A stretch of DNA of 64,000 nt from Pseudomonas svalbardensis (lineage in GTDB: Bacteria; Pseudomonadota; Gammaproteobacteria; Pseudomonadales; Pseudomonadaceae). Both the position numbers and the translations under genes were made by a program. Shown here in pieces: positions 43,013-52,332 of this stretch; the first letter of the stretch is position 1, and each line of letters starts with the position of its first letter. The notes below the pieces were generated by a model. That model had not been told where the DNA came from and did no database searches. It saw nothing but the letters and a program-made list of their open reading frames with translations. The stretch lies in contig NZ_CP125619.1 in assembly GCF_030053115.1 (NCBI RefSeq), forward strand, positions 1,551,001 to 1,615,000. Reading direction: 5' to 3'.

Positions 43013-43573
43013 TTACATTGGGTTTTGTGGGCGCCACGGTTCGATCAGGGCATCCAGGTTCAGCGCGTCGGCGAAATCCAGGAACTGATCGCGCAGCCAA
43101 CTGATCTGCACACCTGCCGGCAAGGTCACGGTAAACGTGGCATTGAGCATGGTGCCGCCGGTTTGCGGAGCCTGATAGGTGTCGCAGGTCAGGTTTTCCA
43201 GTTCGACGTTGTGGTCCATGAAGAACTGGCACAGCTCGTTAATGATGTCAGAGCGATAAGCCGAGCTGACATAAGCGACGTATGGCAGTGCCTGAGGACG
43301 ATTCTCCAGCGCCGCGCTGCGCACCACATTGACCGTAAAGGCGTGCTTCTTGGCGAGGCTCGGCAGGCTGCCTTCGAGGCGCGCCAGGGCGTCCCAGCTG
43401 CCGGAGATCTCGAGGATCAACGCGCTGCACTCGCCATGACGCGTCAGGCGAGAGGTGACCACGGCGCAGCGGTTTTCATGGCTGGCGCGGCACAGGACGT
43501 TAGTCAGCTCCATGGGGTTGGCGCCGAGGGCACTGATGACAAGGAATTGTTCGCGAACTGTGGGGGTGGACAT
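43013..43573 (-). CDS. gcvR: Glycine cleavage system regulator GcvR-like, double ACT protein
   Basis: 186 residues with two ACT domains: the first from REQFLVISALGANPMELTNVL to about residue 85, the second from ALPYVAYVSSAYRSDIINEL. This is the architecture of GcvR, which antagonises GcvA in E. coli; regulatory targets in Pseudomonas are less clear. It is divergent from dapA. A start at 43573 gives the family-like N-terminus MSTPTVREQF. Confidence 0.87.
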   Translation of the reverse strand: MSTPTVREQFLVISALGANPMELTNVLCRASHENRCAVVTSRLTRHGECSALILEISGSWDALARLEGSLPSLAKKHAFTVNVVRSAALENRPQALPYVAYVSSAYRSDIINELCQFFMDHNVELENLTCDTYQAPQTGGTMLNATFTVTLPAGVQISWLRDQFLDFADALNLDALIEPWRPQNPM

Positions 43574-43901
43574 GCAGCATTCCTAAAGCGATGAGCGGTC
43601 GATACTTCTACGGGCTTTTTTACCGGGAGCGAGCCTGCGGATGCGAATTCAAAAAACCCGAGCCGCAAGGTTGCAACGTGCTCCAGAGTGGCAAGAGCGA
43701 GGGGTGGCAACGCTGGATCGGGGCTTGTGATGCCGAAAATGGAGGCTGGAACCCGGCGTACGAGCTTATCAGTACCGATCAAAGTCTGAAGGGTAGCGAA
43801 AAGCAGCGCCAAGGGGAATGGCAGCAGCGCAGTACTTCGCTTGTACAAGCATCTTGGCGCCAGTACCATTACCGCTCTCTTTTTCCGGCAGGAGCGGTTT
43901 C
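43574..43901. other. Intergenic region, 328 bases, between gcvR and dapA
   Basis: Contains the divergent promoters of gcvR-bcp and of the dapA operon. A 104-residue frame across it (43591-43905) has an implausible composition and no family sequence and is not listed as a gene. No clear promoter motif stands out. Confidence 0.4.
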
Positions 43902-44780
43902 ATGATTGCGGGCAGTATGGTGGCACTGGTCACACCCATGGATGCACAAGGGCGTCTTGACTGGGACAGCCTCAGCAAACTCGTGGACTTCCACCTTGAA
44001 AACGGCACCCATGCCATTGTCGCGGTCGGTACTACCGGCGAGTCGGCAACCCTCGATGTAGACGAGCATATCGCCGTCATCAAAGCCGTGGTCAAGCAGG
44101 TCAATGGCCGTATTCCGGTCATTGCCGGTACCGGCGCCAACTCGACCCGCGAAGCCGTAGAACTGACCCGCAACGCCAAAGAGGCCGGAGCCGACGCCTG
44201 TCTGCTGGTCGTTCCGTACTACAACAAGCCGACTCAGGAAGGGTTGTACCTGCACTTCAAGCACATTGCTGAAGCGGTCGACATTCCACAGATCCTCTAC
44301 AACGTTCCTGGCCGCACCTCCTGCGACATGCAGGCCGAGACCGTGATTCGCCTGTCCACTGTGCCGAACATCATCGGTATCAAGGAAGCCACCGGCGACA
44401 TGAAGCGTGCCAAGGCAATCCTTGATGGCGTGAGCAAGGACTTCATCGTGCTGTCCGGCGATGATCCGACCGCTGTCGAGCTGATCCTGATGGGCGGCAA
44501 GGGCAACATCTCCGTCACCGCCAATGTCGCCCCGCGCGAAATGGCTGACCTGTGCGAGGCCGCGCTCAAGGGCGACGCCGAGACTGCACGGGCAATCAAC
44601 GAAAAATTGATGCCGCTGCACAAGGATCTGTTCATCGAAGCCAACCCGATTCCGGTGAAGTGGGCTTTGGTCGAAATGGGCCTGATGCACGAAGGCATTC
44701 GCCTGCCGCTGACCTGGCTGAGCGCACCTTGTCATGAAACGCTTCGCACGGCCCTGCGCCAGTGCGGCGTCCTGGTTTAA
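43902..44780 (+). CDS. dapA: 4-hydroxy-tetrahydrodipicolinate synthase
   Basis: 292-residue aldolase condensing pyruvate with aspartate semialdehyde, the first committed step to lysine and diaminopimelate. Schiff-base lysine K161 lies in [11 protein letters not shown]133 (LYNVPGRTS) and T44-T45 (GTTGESATL) complete the catalytic set. The ATG at 43902 follows GGAG; the in-frame extension is rejected. First gene of the run dapA-bamC-MBL-purC. Confidence 0.96.
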   Translation: MIAGSMVALVTPMDAQGRLDWDSLSKLVDFHLENGTHAIVAVGTTGESATLDVDEHIAVIKAVVKQVNGRIPVIAGTGANSTREAVELTRNAKEAGADACLLVVPYYNKPTQEGLYLHFKHIAEAVDIPQILYNVPGRTSCDMQAETVIRLSTVPNIIGIKEATGDMKRAKAILDGVSKDFIVLSGDDPTAVELILMGGKGNISVTANVAPREMADLCEAALKGDAETARAINEKLMPLHKDLFIEANPIPVKWALVEMGLMHEGIRLPLTWLSAPCHETLRTALRQCGVLV

Positions 44781-44797
44781 TTGAGGAAGTACTACGC

Positions 44798-45913
44798 ATG
44801 AAGCGATTGGCCGGACTTTCCGCACTTGCCTTGATCATCTCCAGCACCAGTGGCTGCGGATGGGTCTGGGGCCCGGAAGGTTATTTCCGTGACCGCGGTA
44901 GCGATTACCTGGAAGCGCAACAGACTGCACCCATGCAATTGCCGTCGGATGTCAGCACCGCCAAACGTCTGGATCCGCTGTTGCCGATCCCGCGCAACGT
45001 GGCCGATGACACCGTCAAGGGCGAGTACATCGTGCCTCGTCCGCAGCCGTTGTCGGCAGGGGCTGACGCCAGCGCCTACTCCCTGCAAAAGACCGGTGAT
45101 TCGCGTTGGATCGTCGCTCAGAACCCGCCGGCCGAAGCCTGGCCAGTGGCTGTGCAGTTCTTCCAGGACAACGGTTTCCGTCTGGACGAACAGCGTCCGC
45201 AAACCGGCGAATTCACCACCACTTGGCAGCATTCCGACGAACTGTCCGCCGCGATGGCCAAGCGCCTGAGCGCAGCCGGTGTCGGCGCCGACAGCGAAAC
45301 CCGCGTGCGGGTCCGCATCGAGCCAGGCGTGCAGCGCAACACCAGTGAAATCTACGTGGTCAGCGCCGAGCGTCCTGCCGGTAGCACCTCCGACGTGGCC
45401 TTCACCAACCGTTCGGTCAACACTGGCCTGGACGCGGCACTGGTCGACGACATGCTCGCGAGCATGAGCCGCACCTCGGAGAAGGGCGGTTCGGTCTCCA
45501 TGCTGGCTTCGCGTGATTCCGATACGCCAAGTCGTGTCAGCCTGAGCGAAGACGGCAGCGGTAACCCAGTCCTGAACGTCGGCACCGACCTGGATCGTGC
45601 CTGGTCGAGCGTCGGTCGTGCGTTGGAACAGGGCGAATGGCGCGTTGAAGACATCAACCGCAGCCTGGGTCTGTACTACATCAACCTGGCCGAAAAAGCC
45701 GAGAAGAAGGACGAGAAGCCAGGTTTCTTCAGTGGTCTGTTCGGCAGCAAGCCGGACAAGGAAGAAGTTGAAGCCCGTGCCGAGCGTTATCAGGTTCGCC
45801 TGAGCAAGGTTGGCGACAACGTCCAGGTCACCGTCGAGAAAAACATCAACACCGTGGCGCCGGCAGAAGTGGCGCGCAAGGTATTGAGCGTGATTCAGGA
45901 CAATCTGGGCTGA
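44798..45913 (+). CDS. bamC: Outer-membrane assembly lipoprotein BamC
   Basis: 371-residue lipoprotein with signal MKRLAGLSALALIISSTSGC and lipobox cysteine C20. The flexible N-terminal part (YFRDRGSDYLEAQQTAPMQLP) resembles the BamD-binding stretch of BamC, and two helix-grip domains follow. It belongs to the BAM complex. The start at 44798 follows GAGGAAG and begins the signal peptide. The position after dapA is conserved widely (nlpB). Confidence 0.93.
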   Translation: MKRLAGLSALALIISSTSGCGWVWGPEGYFRDRGSDYLEAQQTAPMQLPSDVSTAKRLDPLLPIPRNVADDTVKGEYIVPRPQPLSAGADASAYSLQKTGDSRWIVAQNPPAEAWPVAVQFFQDNGFRLDEQRPQTGEFTTTWQHSDELSAAMAKRLSAAGVGADSETRVRVRIEPGVQRNTSEIYVVSAERPAGSTSDVAFTNRSVNTGLDAALVDDMLASMSRTSEKGGSVSMLASRDSDTPSRVSLSEDGSGNPVLNVGTDLDRAWSSVGRALEQGEWRVEDINRSLGLYYINLAEKAEKKDEKPGFFSGLFGSKPDKEEVEARAERYQVRLSKVGDNVQVTVEKNINTVAPAEVARKVLSVIQDNLG

Positions 45914-45917
45914 TCAC

Positions 45918-46676
45918 ATGCGTTTTGCCGTTCTCGGCAGCGGTAGCCAAGGGAACGGCACGCTGATAGCCAGCGCTGACACGTATGTGCTGGTGGATTG
46001 TGGTTTCTCCCTGCGGGAAACCGAAAAACGCCTGCTGCGCCTGGGTGTGAACCCTGCGCAGCTGAGCGCGATACTCGTGACCCACGAACATACCGACCAC
46101 GTGCATGGCGTGGGTTTACTGTCTCGGCGCTACAATCTGCCTGTCTACCTCAGTCGCGGTACCCTGCGCGGGATGCGCAAACCAATTGAACCGGCTGGCC
46201 TTCTGGCCGGCGGCGAGCAACTGCAGATCGGCGCACTGAGCATCGGCGTCATTGCCGTGGCCCATGATGCACAGGAGCCGACGCAATACGTCTTCAGTGA
46301 CGGTGAGCGGCGTTTCGGCCTGTTGACCGACCTGGGCTCGTATTGCAACAAGGTGCTGGACGGCTATCGGGACCTCGATGCGTTGATGATCGAGTCCAAC
46401 CATTGCCGTGACATGCTGGCTCGCGGTCACTACCCGTACTTTCTCAAGCAACGGGTAGGCGGTGAACTGGGGCATTTGAACAACCATCAGGCGGCATTCC
46501 TGGTGTCCGAGTTGGGCTGGCAAGGCCTGCAACACCTGGTCCTGGCCCATCTGAGCAGTAAGAACAACCTGCCGCAGCTGGCCCGGCAATGTTTTGTCGA
46601 CACTCTCGGGTGCGACCCGGACTGGCTGCAACTGGCCGATCAAGATTCAGGGCTCGACTGGCGACACATCGCCTAG
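45918..46676 (+). CDS. MBL-fold metallo-hydrolase (YycJ-like)
   Basis: 252-residue metallo-beta-lactamase-fold protein. Metal ligands are visible in THEHTDHVHG (H56, H58, D60, H61), with the later histidine regions AVAHDAQEP and LAHLSSKNNLP. N-terminal FAVLGSGSQGNGTLI is typical of the YycJ/VicX group of single-domain phosphodiesterase- or exonuclease-like hydrolases. Four bases separate it from bamC and 28 from purC, so it is in the same operon. Substrate unknown. Confidence 0.88.
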   Translation: MRFAVLGSGSQGNGTLIASADTYVLVDCGFSLRETEKRLLRLGVNPAQLSAILVTHEHTDHVHGVGLLSRRYNLPVYLSRGTLRGMRKPIEPAGLLAGGEQLQIGALSIGVIAVAHDAQEPTQYVFSDGERRFGLLTDLGSYCNKVLDGYRDLDALMIESNHCRDMLARGHYPYFLKQRVGGELGHLNNHQAAFLVSELGWQGLQHLVLAHLSSKNNLPQLARQCFVDTLGCDPDWLQLADQDSGLDWRHIA

Positions 46677-46704
46677 CCCACCTACTTAGCAAGCGGAGCC
46701 CATC

Positions 46705-47418
46705 ATGGAAAAACGTGAAGAACTCTACCGCGGCAAAGCCAAATCGGTTTTCAAGACCGACGACGCTGACCGCTTGATCCTGCTGTTTCGCAACGACACT
46801 TCGGCGTTCGACGGCAAGCGCATCGAGCAGCTCGACCGCAAAGGCATGGTGAACAACAAGTTCAACGCCTTCATCATGCAGAAACTCGAAGCAGCCGGCG
46901 TGCCGACCCAATTCGACAAACTGCTGGGCGACAATGAATGCCTGGTGAAGAAGCTCGACATGATCCCGGTCGAGTGCGTCGTGCGTAACTACGCCGCCGG
47001 CAGCCTGGTCAAGCGCCTGGGCGTCGAAGAGGGCATGAAGCTCAACCCTTACACCTTCGAACTGTTCCTGAAGGACGACGCCAAGGGCGACCCGTTCATC
47101 AACGAATCCCACGTTGTGGCCTTCGGTTGGGGCACCGCCGAGCAACTGGTTCGCATGAAAGAACTGTCACTCAAGGTCAACGAAGTCCTGAGCAAACTGT
47201 TCGACGACGCTGGCCTGCTGCTGGTCGACTTCAAACTCGAATTCGGCGTGTTCTCCGACGGCTCCATCGTCCTGGGCGACGAATTCAGCCCGGACGGCTG
47301 CCGCCTGTGGGACAAGGCGACCGGCAAGAAAATGGACAAGGACCGCTTCCGTCAGGGCCTCGGTGACGTCATCGAAGCCTACGAAGAAGTTGCCAATCGT
47401 CTGGGCGTACCGCTTTAA
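46705..47418 (+). CDS. purC: Phosphoribosylaminoimidazole-succinocarboxamide synthase
   Basis: 237-residue SAICAR synthetase of purine synthesis, joining aspartate to CAIR with ATP. Typical motifs are [20 protein letters not shown] at the N-terminus, [18 protein letters not shown], and [22 protein letters not shown] with the metal and aspartate contacts. Full length. Last gene of the dapA operon, before tRNA-Ser. Confidence 0.96.
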   Translation: MEKREELYRGKAKSVFKTDDADRLILLFRNDTSAFDGKRIEQLDRKGMVNNKFNAFIMQKLEAAGVPTQFDKLLGDNECLVKKLDMIPVECVVRNYAAGSLVKRLGVEEGMKLNPYTFELFLKDDAKGDPFINESHVVAFGWGTAEQLVRMKELSLKVNEVLSKLFDDAGLLLVDFKLEFGVFSDGSIVLGDEFSPDGCRLWDKATGKKMDKDRFRQGLGDVIEAYEEVANRLGVPL

Positions 47419-47501
47419 TCGACGCAAGCATCTGATAGCACGGAAAAATTTCGCTTAGGGGGTTCGCTTCCGGCAAAAGTGTTGTTATGATGCGCGCCGT
47501 T

Positions 47502-47591
47502 GGAGAGATGCCAGAGTGGCCGAATGGGACGGATTCGAAATCCGTTGTACCTTCACCGGTACCTAGGGTTCGAATCCCTATCTCTCCGCCA
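47502..47591 (+). tRNA. tRNA-Ser (anticodon CGA)
   Basis: 90 bases with encoded CCA and the long variable arm of serine tRNAs (GTACCTTCACCGGTAC). Acceptor GGAGAGA pairs with TCTCTCC, the anticodon stem-loop CGGATTCGAAATCCG gives CGA, and the T loop is GGGTTCGAATCCC. Confidence 0.96.
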
Positions 47592-47602
47592 TATCTATAC
47601 TT

Positions 47603-47629
47603 AAAGGCCCCATTTTATGGGGCCTTTTT
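47603..47629 (+). terminator. Terminator of tRNA-Ser
   Basis: AAAGGCCCC / GGGGCCTTT around ATTTTAT, followed by five T, twelve bases after the tRNA. Confidence 0.92.
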
Positions 47630-47746
47630 GCTTTCTGCTGTTTCTGTTCCCCCATTTGTTCCCTTGCGCGGCCTAGCTCTCTGGGTGCTACAGCTGTGGT
47701 CAGTCAGCGCGCTATCGTCGTCCTGCCGCACCGATGGCAAATAAGG

Positions 47747-47785
47747 AAAAACGCCGCTTTTCTCGACATGAGAAAGCGGCGTTTT
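47747..47785. terminator. Strong bidirectional terminator hairpin
   Basis: AAAACGCCGCTTT and AAAGCGGCGTTTT pair with CTC/GAG continuing the stem inside. It stands 103 bases beyond the end of the MFS gene (minus). The surrounding 47630-47888 holds no gene that I can support. Confidence 0.85.
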
Positions 47786-47888
47786 ACTGGGTTTTTCACC
47801 GTAGAGCTTGAAATCAAAAAGCTCCGGTCTCCGGCTTAAGTGAACAGCATTGCGGTCAACACCGTTTTTTATTGTCGCTAGAGCCGCT

Positions 47889-49307
47889 TCAGGCCGCTGC
47901 GAGGTCTGGCCGAATGCGCGTCGAACGGACTGCGGTCACCAACGCCAGAATCGGCGCAATGGTGAACAGCGCAAACAGCCAGCGCGCGGCGTTGGCGGTG
48001 CCTTCGGCGTTGGAAGGGTCGTTGAGCCCGGCCATGTTGGCGATCATGCCGGCCAGTGCGGCGCCCAGCGCGGTGGCGAACAGTTGTACGGTGGTGATGG
48101 AGGATGCGGCTGAGTCCTGGTCTTCGGCCGAGGCCACTTGCAGGACCCGGGTCAGCAGGTGTGGCCAGCCGATGCCGATGCCGAATCCCACCAAGGTCAG
48201 GGCAATGCAGATTGGGGCGAGCAGCGCCCAGTCTCCGCCACTGTTGAACGGTGTGGCGACGGCGAGGATGATCAGTCCGACCAGTACAAACACCGGGCCG
48301 CTGATGATTGCGCGGCGCACGCCACGCTCGCGCCAGCCGGAGCTCATCACTTCAGACAACGTCCAGCCAGCGGCCATGAGGGCCGCCAGGTAGCCGGAAA
48401 TCAGCGGTGTTTGCCCGTGCAGGGTTTGCAGGAAGTACGGTACGAAGATCTCGCTGGTCATGCCGATCACCAACAGTCCCATGGTCGCGTACAGCGCACA
48501 GAGTGGGGTATTGAGCCGCAAGGCGTCCTTGGGCAGCAGTCGCGTCAGGGTGCTGGATTCATGACGAACCAGGAAAAATACCAGCAGCAGGCAGAGGCCT
48601 ATGCCAAGCAGGTTCCAGGTTGGAAGCGACGAGGCGCTGCCGGCGCATACCGATAGCACTGCCGCGGCCAGCAGAAACAGTTGCAGCAAGGGCAAGCGGC
48701 CCACGGGCGGTTGGTTCATGTCACGTTTGGGCAACACGTTGCTGGTCAGCAGGATGTACGCCAACGTCACAGGGACCAACGAACCAAAGGCGGCGCGCCA
48801 GGCATCCATTTCAGCAAAAATGCCGCCGATGGCCGGGCCGATCAGCGTGGCGATCCCCCACATACCCGAGACCAGAGCCATGGCTCGAGGCCAGAGACGC
48901 TCTTCGAACACCAACTGAATCATCGAGTAGCACAGGGCGAACATCAAACCACCGCCCAGGCCTTGAACCGAGCGACCGACCAGCATCACCGGCATACTCG
49001 GTGCCAGTGCGCAGATGAGGCTGCCGATGAGGAAAAGTAACGCGGCTATCGCATAGGAAACGCGTGGCCCTGTGCGTTGCAGGACTTTGGCCGTGAGCGC
49101 GGAGCCCAGGATGGATGCGACGACGAAAAGTGTGGTGTTCCAGGCGTACAGGTCGAGCCCGCCGATTTCCTTGACCACGGAGGGCAGGATGGTCGTGGCG
49201 ATGTAAATATTGATCGCATGCAGCGCAACGCCTCCTGACAGTGCGATGGATCGCGCGGCGTTTTTTCCGGAGAGTAAATCGCTCCAGCTGCTTTCTTCCG
49301 TAGACAT
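47889..49307 (-). CDS. MFS drug-type exporter
   Basis: 472-residue major facilitator protein with about fourteen hydrophobic segments, the DHA2-like drug-efflux layout. Motif C-like GPAIGGIFAEMDAWRAAF after TM5 and the motif GRSVQGLGGGLMFALCYSMIQ support an antiporter exporting small molecules. It is divergent from the SufR-like regulator across 158 bases and lies at the edge of the biosynthetic-looking cluster, so it is a candidate for product export. Substrate cannot be assigned. Confidence 0.88.
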   Translation of the reverse strand: MSTEESSWSDLLSGKNAARSIALSGGVALHAINIYIATTILPSVVKEIGGLDLYAWNTTLFVVASILGSALTAKVLQRTGPRVSYAIAALLFLIGSLICALAPSMPVMLVGRSVQGLGGGLMFALCYSMIQLVFEERLWPRAMALVSGMWGIATLIGPAIGGIFAEMDAWRAAFGSLVPVTLAYILLTSNVLPKRDMNQPPVGRLPLLQLFLLAAAVLSVCAGSASSLPTWNLLGIGLCLLLVFFLVRHESSTLTRLLPKDALRLNTPLCALYATMGLLVIGMTSEIFVPYFLQTLHGQTPLISGYLAALMAAGWTLSEVMSSGWRERGVRRAIISGPVFVLVGLIILAVATPFNSGGDWALLAPICIALTLVGFGIGIGWPHLLTRVLQVASAEDQDSAASSITTVQLFATALGAALAGMIANMAGLNDPSNAEGTANAARWLFALFTIAPILALVTAVRSTRIRPDLAAA

Positions 49308-49465
49308 ACAACCTCCTGCTGTGACTCGCGACCCGACGGATTGCGAGAGTCAATTGCCTGATTTCAAGGCTTGGGTTAGATTTACCAAGTAAATTCTTTA
49401 AATATTGAAGCTGCGGGGGCCGTTATTTGTCAAGAAAATACTTGGAAAAACAGGATGAAGTCTTG

Positions 49466-50080
49466 ATGTCGCCAGCCGACCGACTGCTTTACATGCTCAA
49501 GACCCTTGGCCCGCAATTGGCGGCCGATGCCGGACGCGCACTGGGTACCACGGGGGAAGCGGCGCGCCAGCAGTTCGTCAAGCTGGCCGCCAGCGGCCTG
49601 GTGCACGCTCAGTCCGAGGTCCGGGGCGTCGGACGCCCGTCGCAGGTCTGGCATCTGACAGCTGCTGGCCATGCGCGGTTTCCCGATACCCATTCGGAAC
49701 TGGCCGTGCAGCTCTTGCAGACCGTGCGCGAGACCTTCGGCCCCGAGGCCATCGATCGTCTGATCGATGTTCGCGAGCAGCAGAGTCGTACCTTGTACCT
49801 GCAAGAACTGGCCGGTGCCGAGACCCTTCAGGAACGGGTCAAACGCCTTGCGGCCCTGCGTGCCCGTGAAGGCTATATGGCCGAGTGGAGCGAGCAACCG
49901 GACGGGGCCTTCGTGTTGATCGAGAACCATTGTCCTATCTGCGCGGCGGCGGCCGCGTGTCAGGGTTTCTGCCGTGCCGAACTGAATGTGTTCGAGCAGG
50001 TTCTGCAAGCCAGGGTTGAGCGCGTGGAGCACATTCTGATGAATGCCCGCCGTTGCGCTTATCGCATTACCCCGGTCTGA
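49466..50080 (+). CDS. SufR-like winged-helix regulator with cysteine cluster
   Basis: 204 residues. The N-terminal winged helix (SPADRLLYMLKTLGPQLAADAG ... GRPSQVWHLTAAGHARFP) is of the DeoR/ArsR-related SufR type. A C-terminal cluster, NHCPICAAAAACQGFCRAEL, has four cysteines of the kind that bind an Fe-S cluster or metal in SufR proteins. Start at ATG 49466 is preferred to the TTG at 49427. Being divergent from the MFS gene it probably represses it, in response to redox state, iron or the product. This link is inferred. Confidence 0.78.
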   Translation: MSPADRLLYMLKTLGPQLAADAGRALGTTGEAARQQFVKLAASGLVHAQSEVRGVGRPSQVWHLTAAGHARFPDTHSELAVQLLQTVRETFGPEAIDRLIDVREQQSRTLYLQELAGAETLQERVKRLAALRAREGYMAEWSEQPDGAFVLIENHCPICAAAAACQGFCRAELNVFEQVLQARVERVEHILMNARRCAYRITPV

Positions 50081-50096
50081 AGAACCCACCGGACGC

Positions 50097-50834
50097 TCAT
50101 TTCTGGCACACCAGCCCCACCTGATCGCAATTGCGTTGAAAGTCGTACCAGTATGCTTCGCCAAATTCGTCCAGATGCTTTTGCGGGATCATCGGGACGA
50201 CCCATTCGAAGTGACTAAAACCGGCTCGTCGGATGGCGCGCTCGTAGACCTCACGGCTGAGGCGATAAAAGTGGAAGGGCACCGGTGGCTCGATGACGAA
50301 CTGCGCATCACAGGAGAAGCCGCCCTCTATGGGCTCTTCACTGAGGATGGTCAGGCCGTAGCGGGTGAAGTTGCAGATCCCCAGGCGGAAGTCCGGGTTA
50401 GAGGTGTAGGCAATCAACCGACCGCCAGGCAGCAGGCTGTCGTGGATGTTGACCAGCATCTGCACCAGGGTTTCCTCGCTGTCGGCGTAGCACAGCAGCC
50501 AGACGGCACTGACCAGATCGAAGCTGCCCAAGTGAGGCATCAGCGCCACGTCATGCACGTGGTACTGCAGGTTCGGCACGTCCAGGCTGTCCTTGATCGC
50601 AAGCTTGATCATCTCGCTTGAGATGTCGACACCCACCACTTCATCAGCCCCGCGTTCGATCATTTGTCGGGCGAAGAACCCATGGCCGCAGGCCAGGTCG
50701 AGCACTCGCTTGTTGTTCACATCGCCGAGCATGTGGAAGAAGGTGTTGACCTCCACCTCTCGCTCGCTGGCCTTGCTGATGGCCTGGTCAAACTTTTCGC
50801 CGATACCGTCGTAGATTGCCACGTAGTTGTTCAT
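50097..50834 (-). CDS. Class I SAM-dependent methyltransferase (cluster)
   Basis: 245-residue methyltransferase with motif I VLDLACGHGFFARQM, VVGVDISSEMIKLA, and FDLVSAVWLLCYADSEETL. The C-terminal region with FSCDAQFVIEPPVPFHFYRL appears to line a substrate pocket and is shared with toxin- and antibiotic-pathway methyltransferases as far as I can judge. The start at 50834 follows CAGGA; the frame from 50870 is not family-like. Last gene of the minus-strand cluster, 91 bases after the amidase. Substrate (O, N or C) unknown. Confidence 0.8.
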   Translation of the reverse strand: MNNYVAIYDGIGEKFDQAISKASEREVEVNTFFHMLGDVNNKRVLDLACGHGFFARQMIERGADEVVGVDISSEMIKLAIKDSLDVPNLQYHVHDVALMPHLGSFDLVSAVWLLCYADSEETLVQMLVNIHDSLLPGGRLIAYTSNPDFRLGICNFTRYGLTILSEEPIEGGFSCDAQFVIEPPVPFHFYRLSREVYERAIRRAGFSHFEWVVPMIPQKHLDEFGEAYWYDFQRNCDQVGLVCQK

Positions 50835-50925
50835 GGTGCGGATGTCCTGGGAAGTAGGGAGATACAGCAAAGTCCGGCAACCGCTGCCGAGATAACGATG
50901 GGCAACGGTTGCAGCGGGGGGAGGG

Positions 50926-52332
50926 TTACTGAGCGGGAATCACCGCCTGCCATTTTGGCAAGGCGGCCTCCAGGCGCTTGCCGAACTCGATCAGCCGCGC
51001 CTCCTGCCAGTGCGGGGCGACGATCTGGATACCGATCGGCAAACCGCTGGCTTCATCGACCCCGGCCCGAATGACCAGCACCGGTGACCCGGACAGGCTG
51101 AACGGGAACACGTAGCCATATTGGTGACGATCGTTCAGGGAGTGGCCATGCTCGAACGCGACCGTGGGGTGGACCGGCGTGATCAGCAGGTCATGAGTTC
51201 TGAAGAACGCCGCCAGCTGGTAGCGCATGCGATCAAGGTTGTTCCAGTCGAGCTTCACCTGGTCGATGCTGCATTCGACTTCCTCGCTCATGGCCACCAG
51301 AGTGTTGAGGGCCGGGGTGAAGGACTTCTTGCCAATGTCGCTGAACAACTGTTTCCAGCCCCTGGCCGAATCGCCGCCAGTGATGAACAGACGCCACAGC
51401 ACATCGCAAGATTCTTCGAGCATCGGCGGCTCTTCGTCGCTGATGCTGGCGACTATCTTGCCGGTCAGCTCGCGTACCGTATCCAGCGTGCGGGCGACGG
51501 CGGGCGACGGTGAAACCCGTGAGGTTTCATACAGGAATGCCACCCGCAGCTGATCCAGCGGTTTATCCAGTCCTTGCCAGGGCACGTCGACGGTGTCCGG
51601 GTCATGACCGTCGGGCCCGGTGATGAGTCGGCCCATGACTTCGACGTCTGCGACATAACGACCCATCACTCCGAAGCTGGAGGTGTGGTGAAAGAGCCCG
51701 GAGCGCTCGCGTGGAAACTGTCCGGTCAACGGCACTCGGCCTTGCGTCAGTTTGAAGCCGCAGACCCCGTTGAAGTGCGCCGGAACCCGCACGCTGCCGC
51801 TGGCATCCGACGCCAGGCCCGCCGGGGAAATTCCGGCGGCAATAGCGGCGCCTTCGCCACCGCTGCTGCCGCCGGCGGAACGGTTCAGGTTGTGGGGATT
51901 GCGGGTCAGGCCATAGACGAAGTTGTCGGTTTCAAAGGCCATGCACAGTTCGGGTACGTTGGTCAGCCCGATGATGATTGCTCCCGCAGCACGCAGGCGG
52001 GCAACGGCAGTGGCATCTTTCTGACTGGCGTCACCGAGAAACTCGGTGAGCCCGCGCGACAGCCGATAACCTTCGACATGCAACACGTCCTTGATGGTGA
52101 TCGGCACACCGTGCAGCGGCCCCAGAGACTGACCCCGGGAAACCGCGGCGTCGGCCTCGCGGGCCTGCGCAAGGATCGCTTCGTCGGTGTACTTCTGGAT
52201 CACCGCGTTGACAGCAGGGTTGCGTTCTTTCAAGGCCTGCAAGTAGTGGCGGGTGATGGCTTCGCTGGTCAGGGTTGAATGACGGATCAGCGAGGCCATT
52301 TCAACCAGGGAGAGATCGTCTACGCGAATCAT
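50926..52332 (-). CDS. Amidase signature family enzyme
   Basis: 468-residue amidase. The catalytic Ser-cisSer-Lys triad is visible as K81 (TIKDVLHVEG), S156 within AGGSSGGEGAAIAAG and S180 in SDASGSVRVPAHFNG. The family hydrolyses, or in some pathways forms, carboxamides. The start overlaps the stop of the aminotransferase upstream by four bases (ATGA). Within this cluster it may trim an amide from a precursor or protect the cell from product; which, the sequence does not tell. Confidence 0.86.
   Translation of the reverse strand: MIRVDDLSLVEMASLIRHSTLTSEAITRHYLQALKERNPAVNAVIQKYTDEAILAQAREADAAVSRGQSLGPLHGVPITIKDVLHVEGYRLSRGLTEFLGDASQKDATAVARLRAAGAIIIGLTNVPELCMAFETDNFVYGLTRNPHNLNRSAGGSSGGEGAAIAAGISPAGLASDASGSVRVPAHFNGVCGFKLTQGRVPLTGQFPRERSGLFHHTSSFGVMGRYVADVEVMGRLITGPDGHDPDTVDVPWQGLDKPLDQLRVAFLYETSRVSPSPAVARTLDTVRELTGKIVASISDEEPPMLEESCDVLWRLFITGGDSARGWKQLFSDIGKKSFTPALNTLVAMSEEVECSIDQVKLDWNNLDRMRYQLAAFFRTHDLLITPVHPTVAFEHGHSLNDRHQYGYVFPFSLSGSPVLVIRAGVDEASGLPIGIQIVAPHWQEARLIEFGKRLEAALPKWQAVIPAQ

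Noticed and set aside
43591..43905. 104-codon frame upstream of dapA
   Set aside because: Tryptophan- and cysteine-rich composition, no family match, covers the divergent promoter region.
47592..47888. Possible phage or island attachment site after tRNA-Ser
   Set aside because: tRNA-Ser is a usual site, but I see no integrase and no repeat of the tRNA 3' end in the window.
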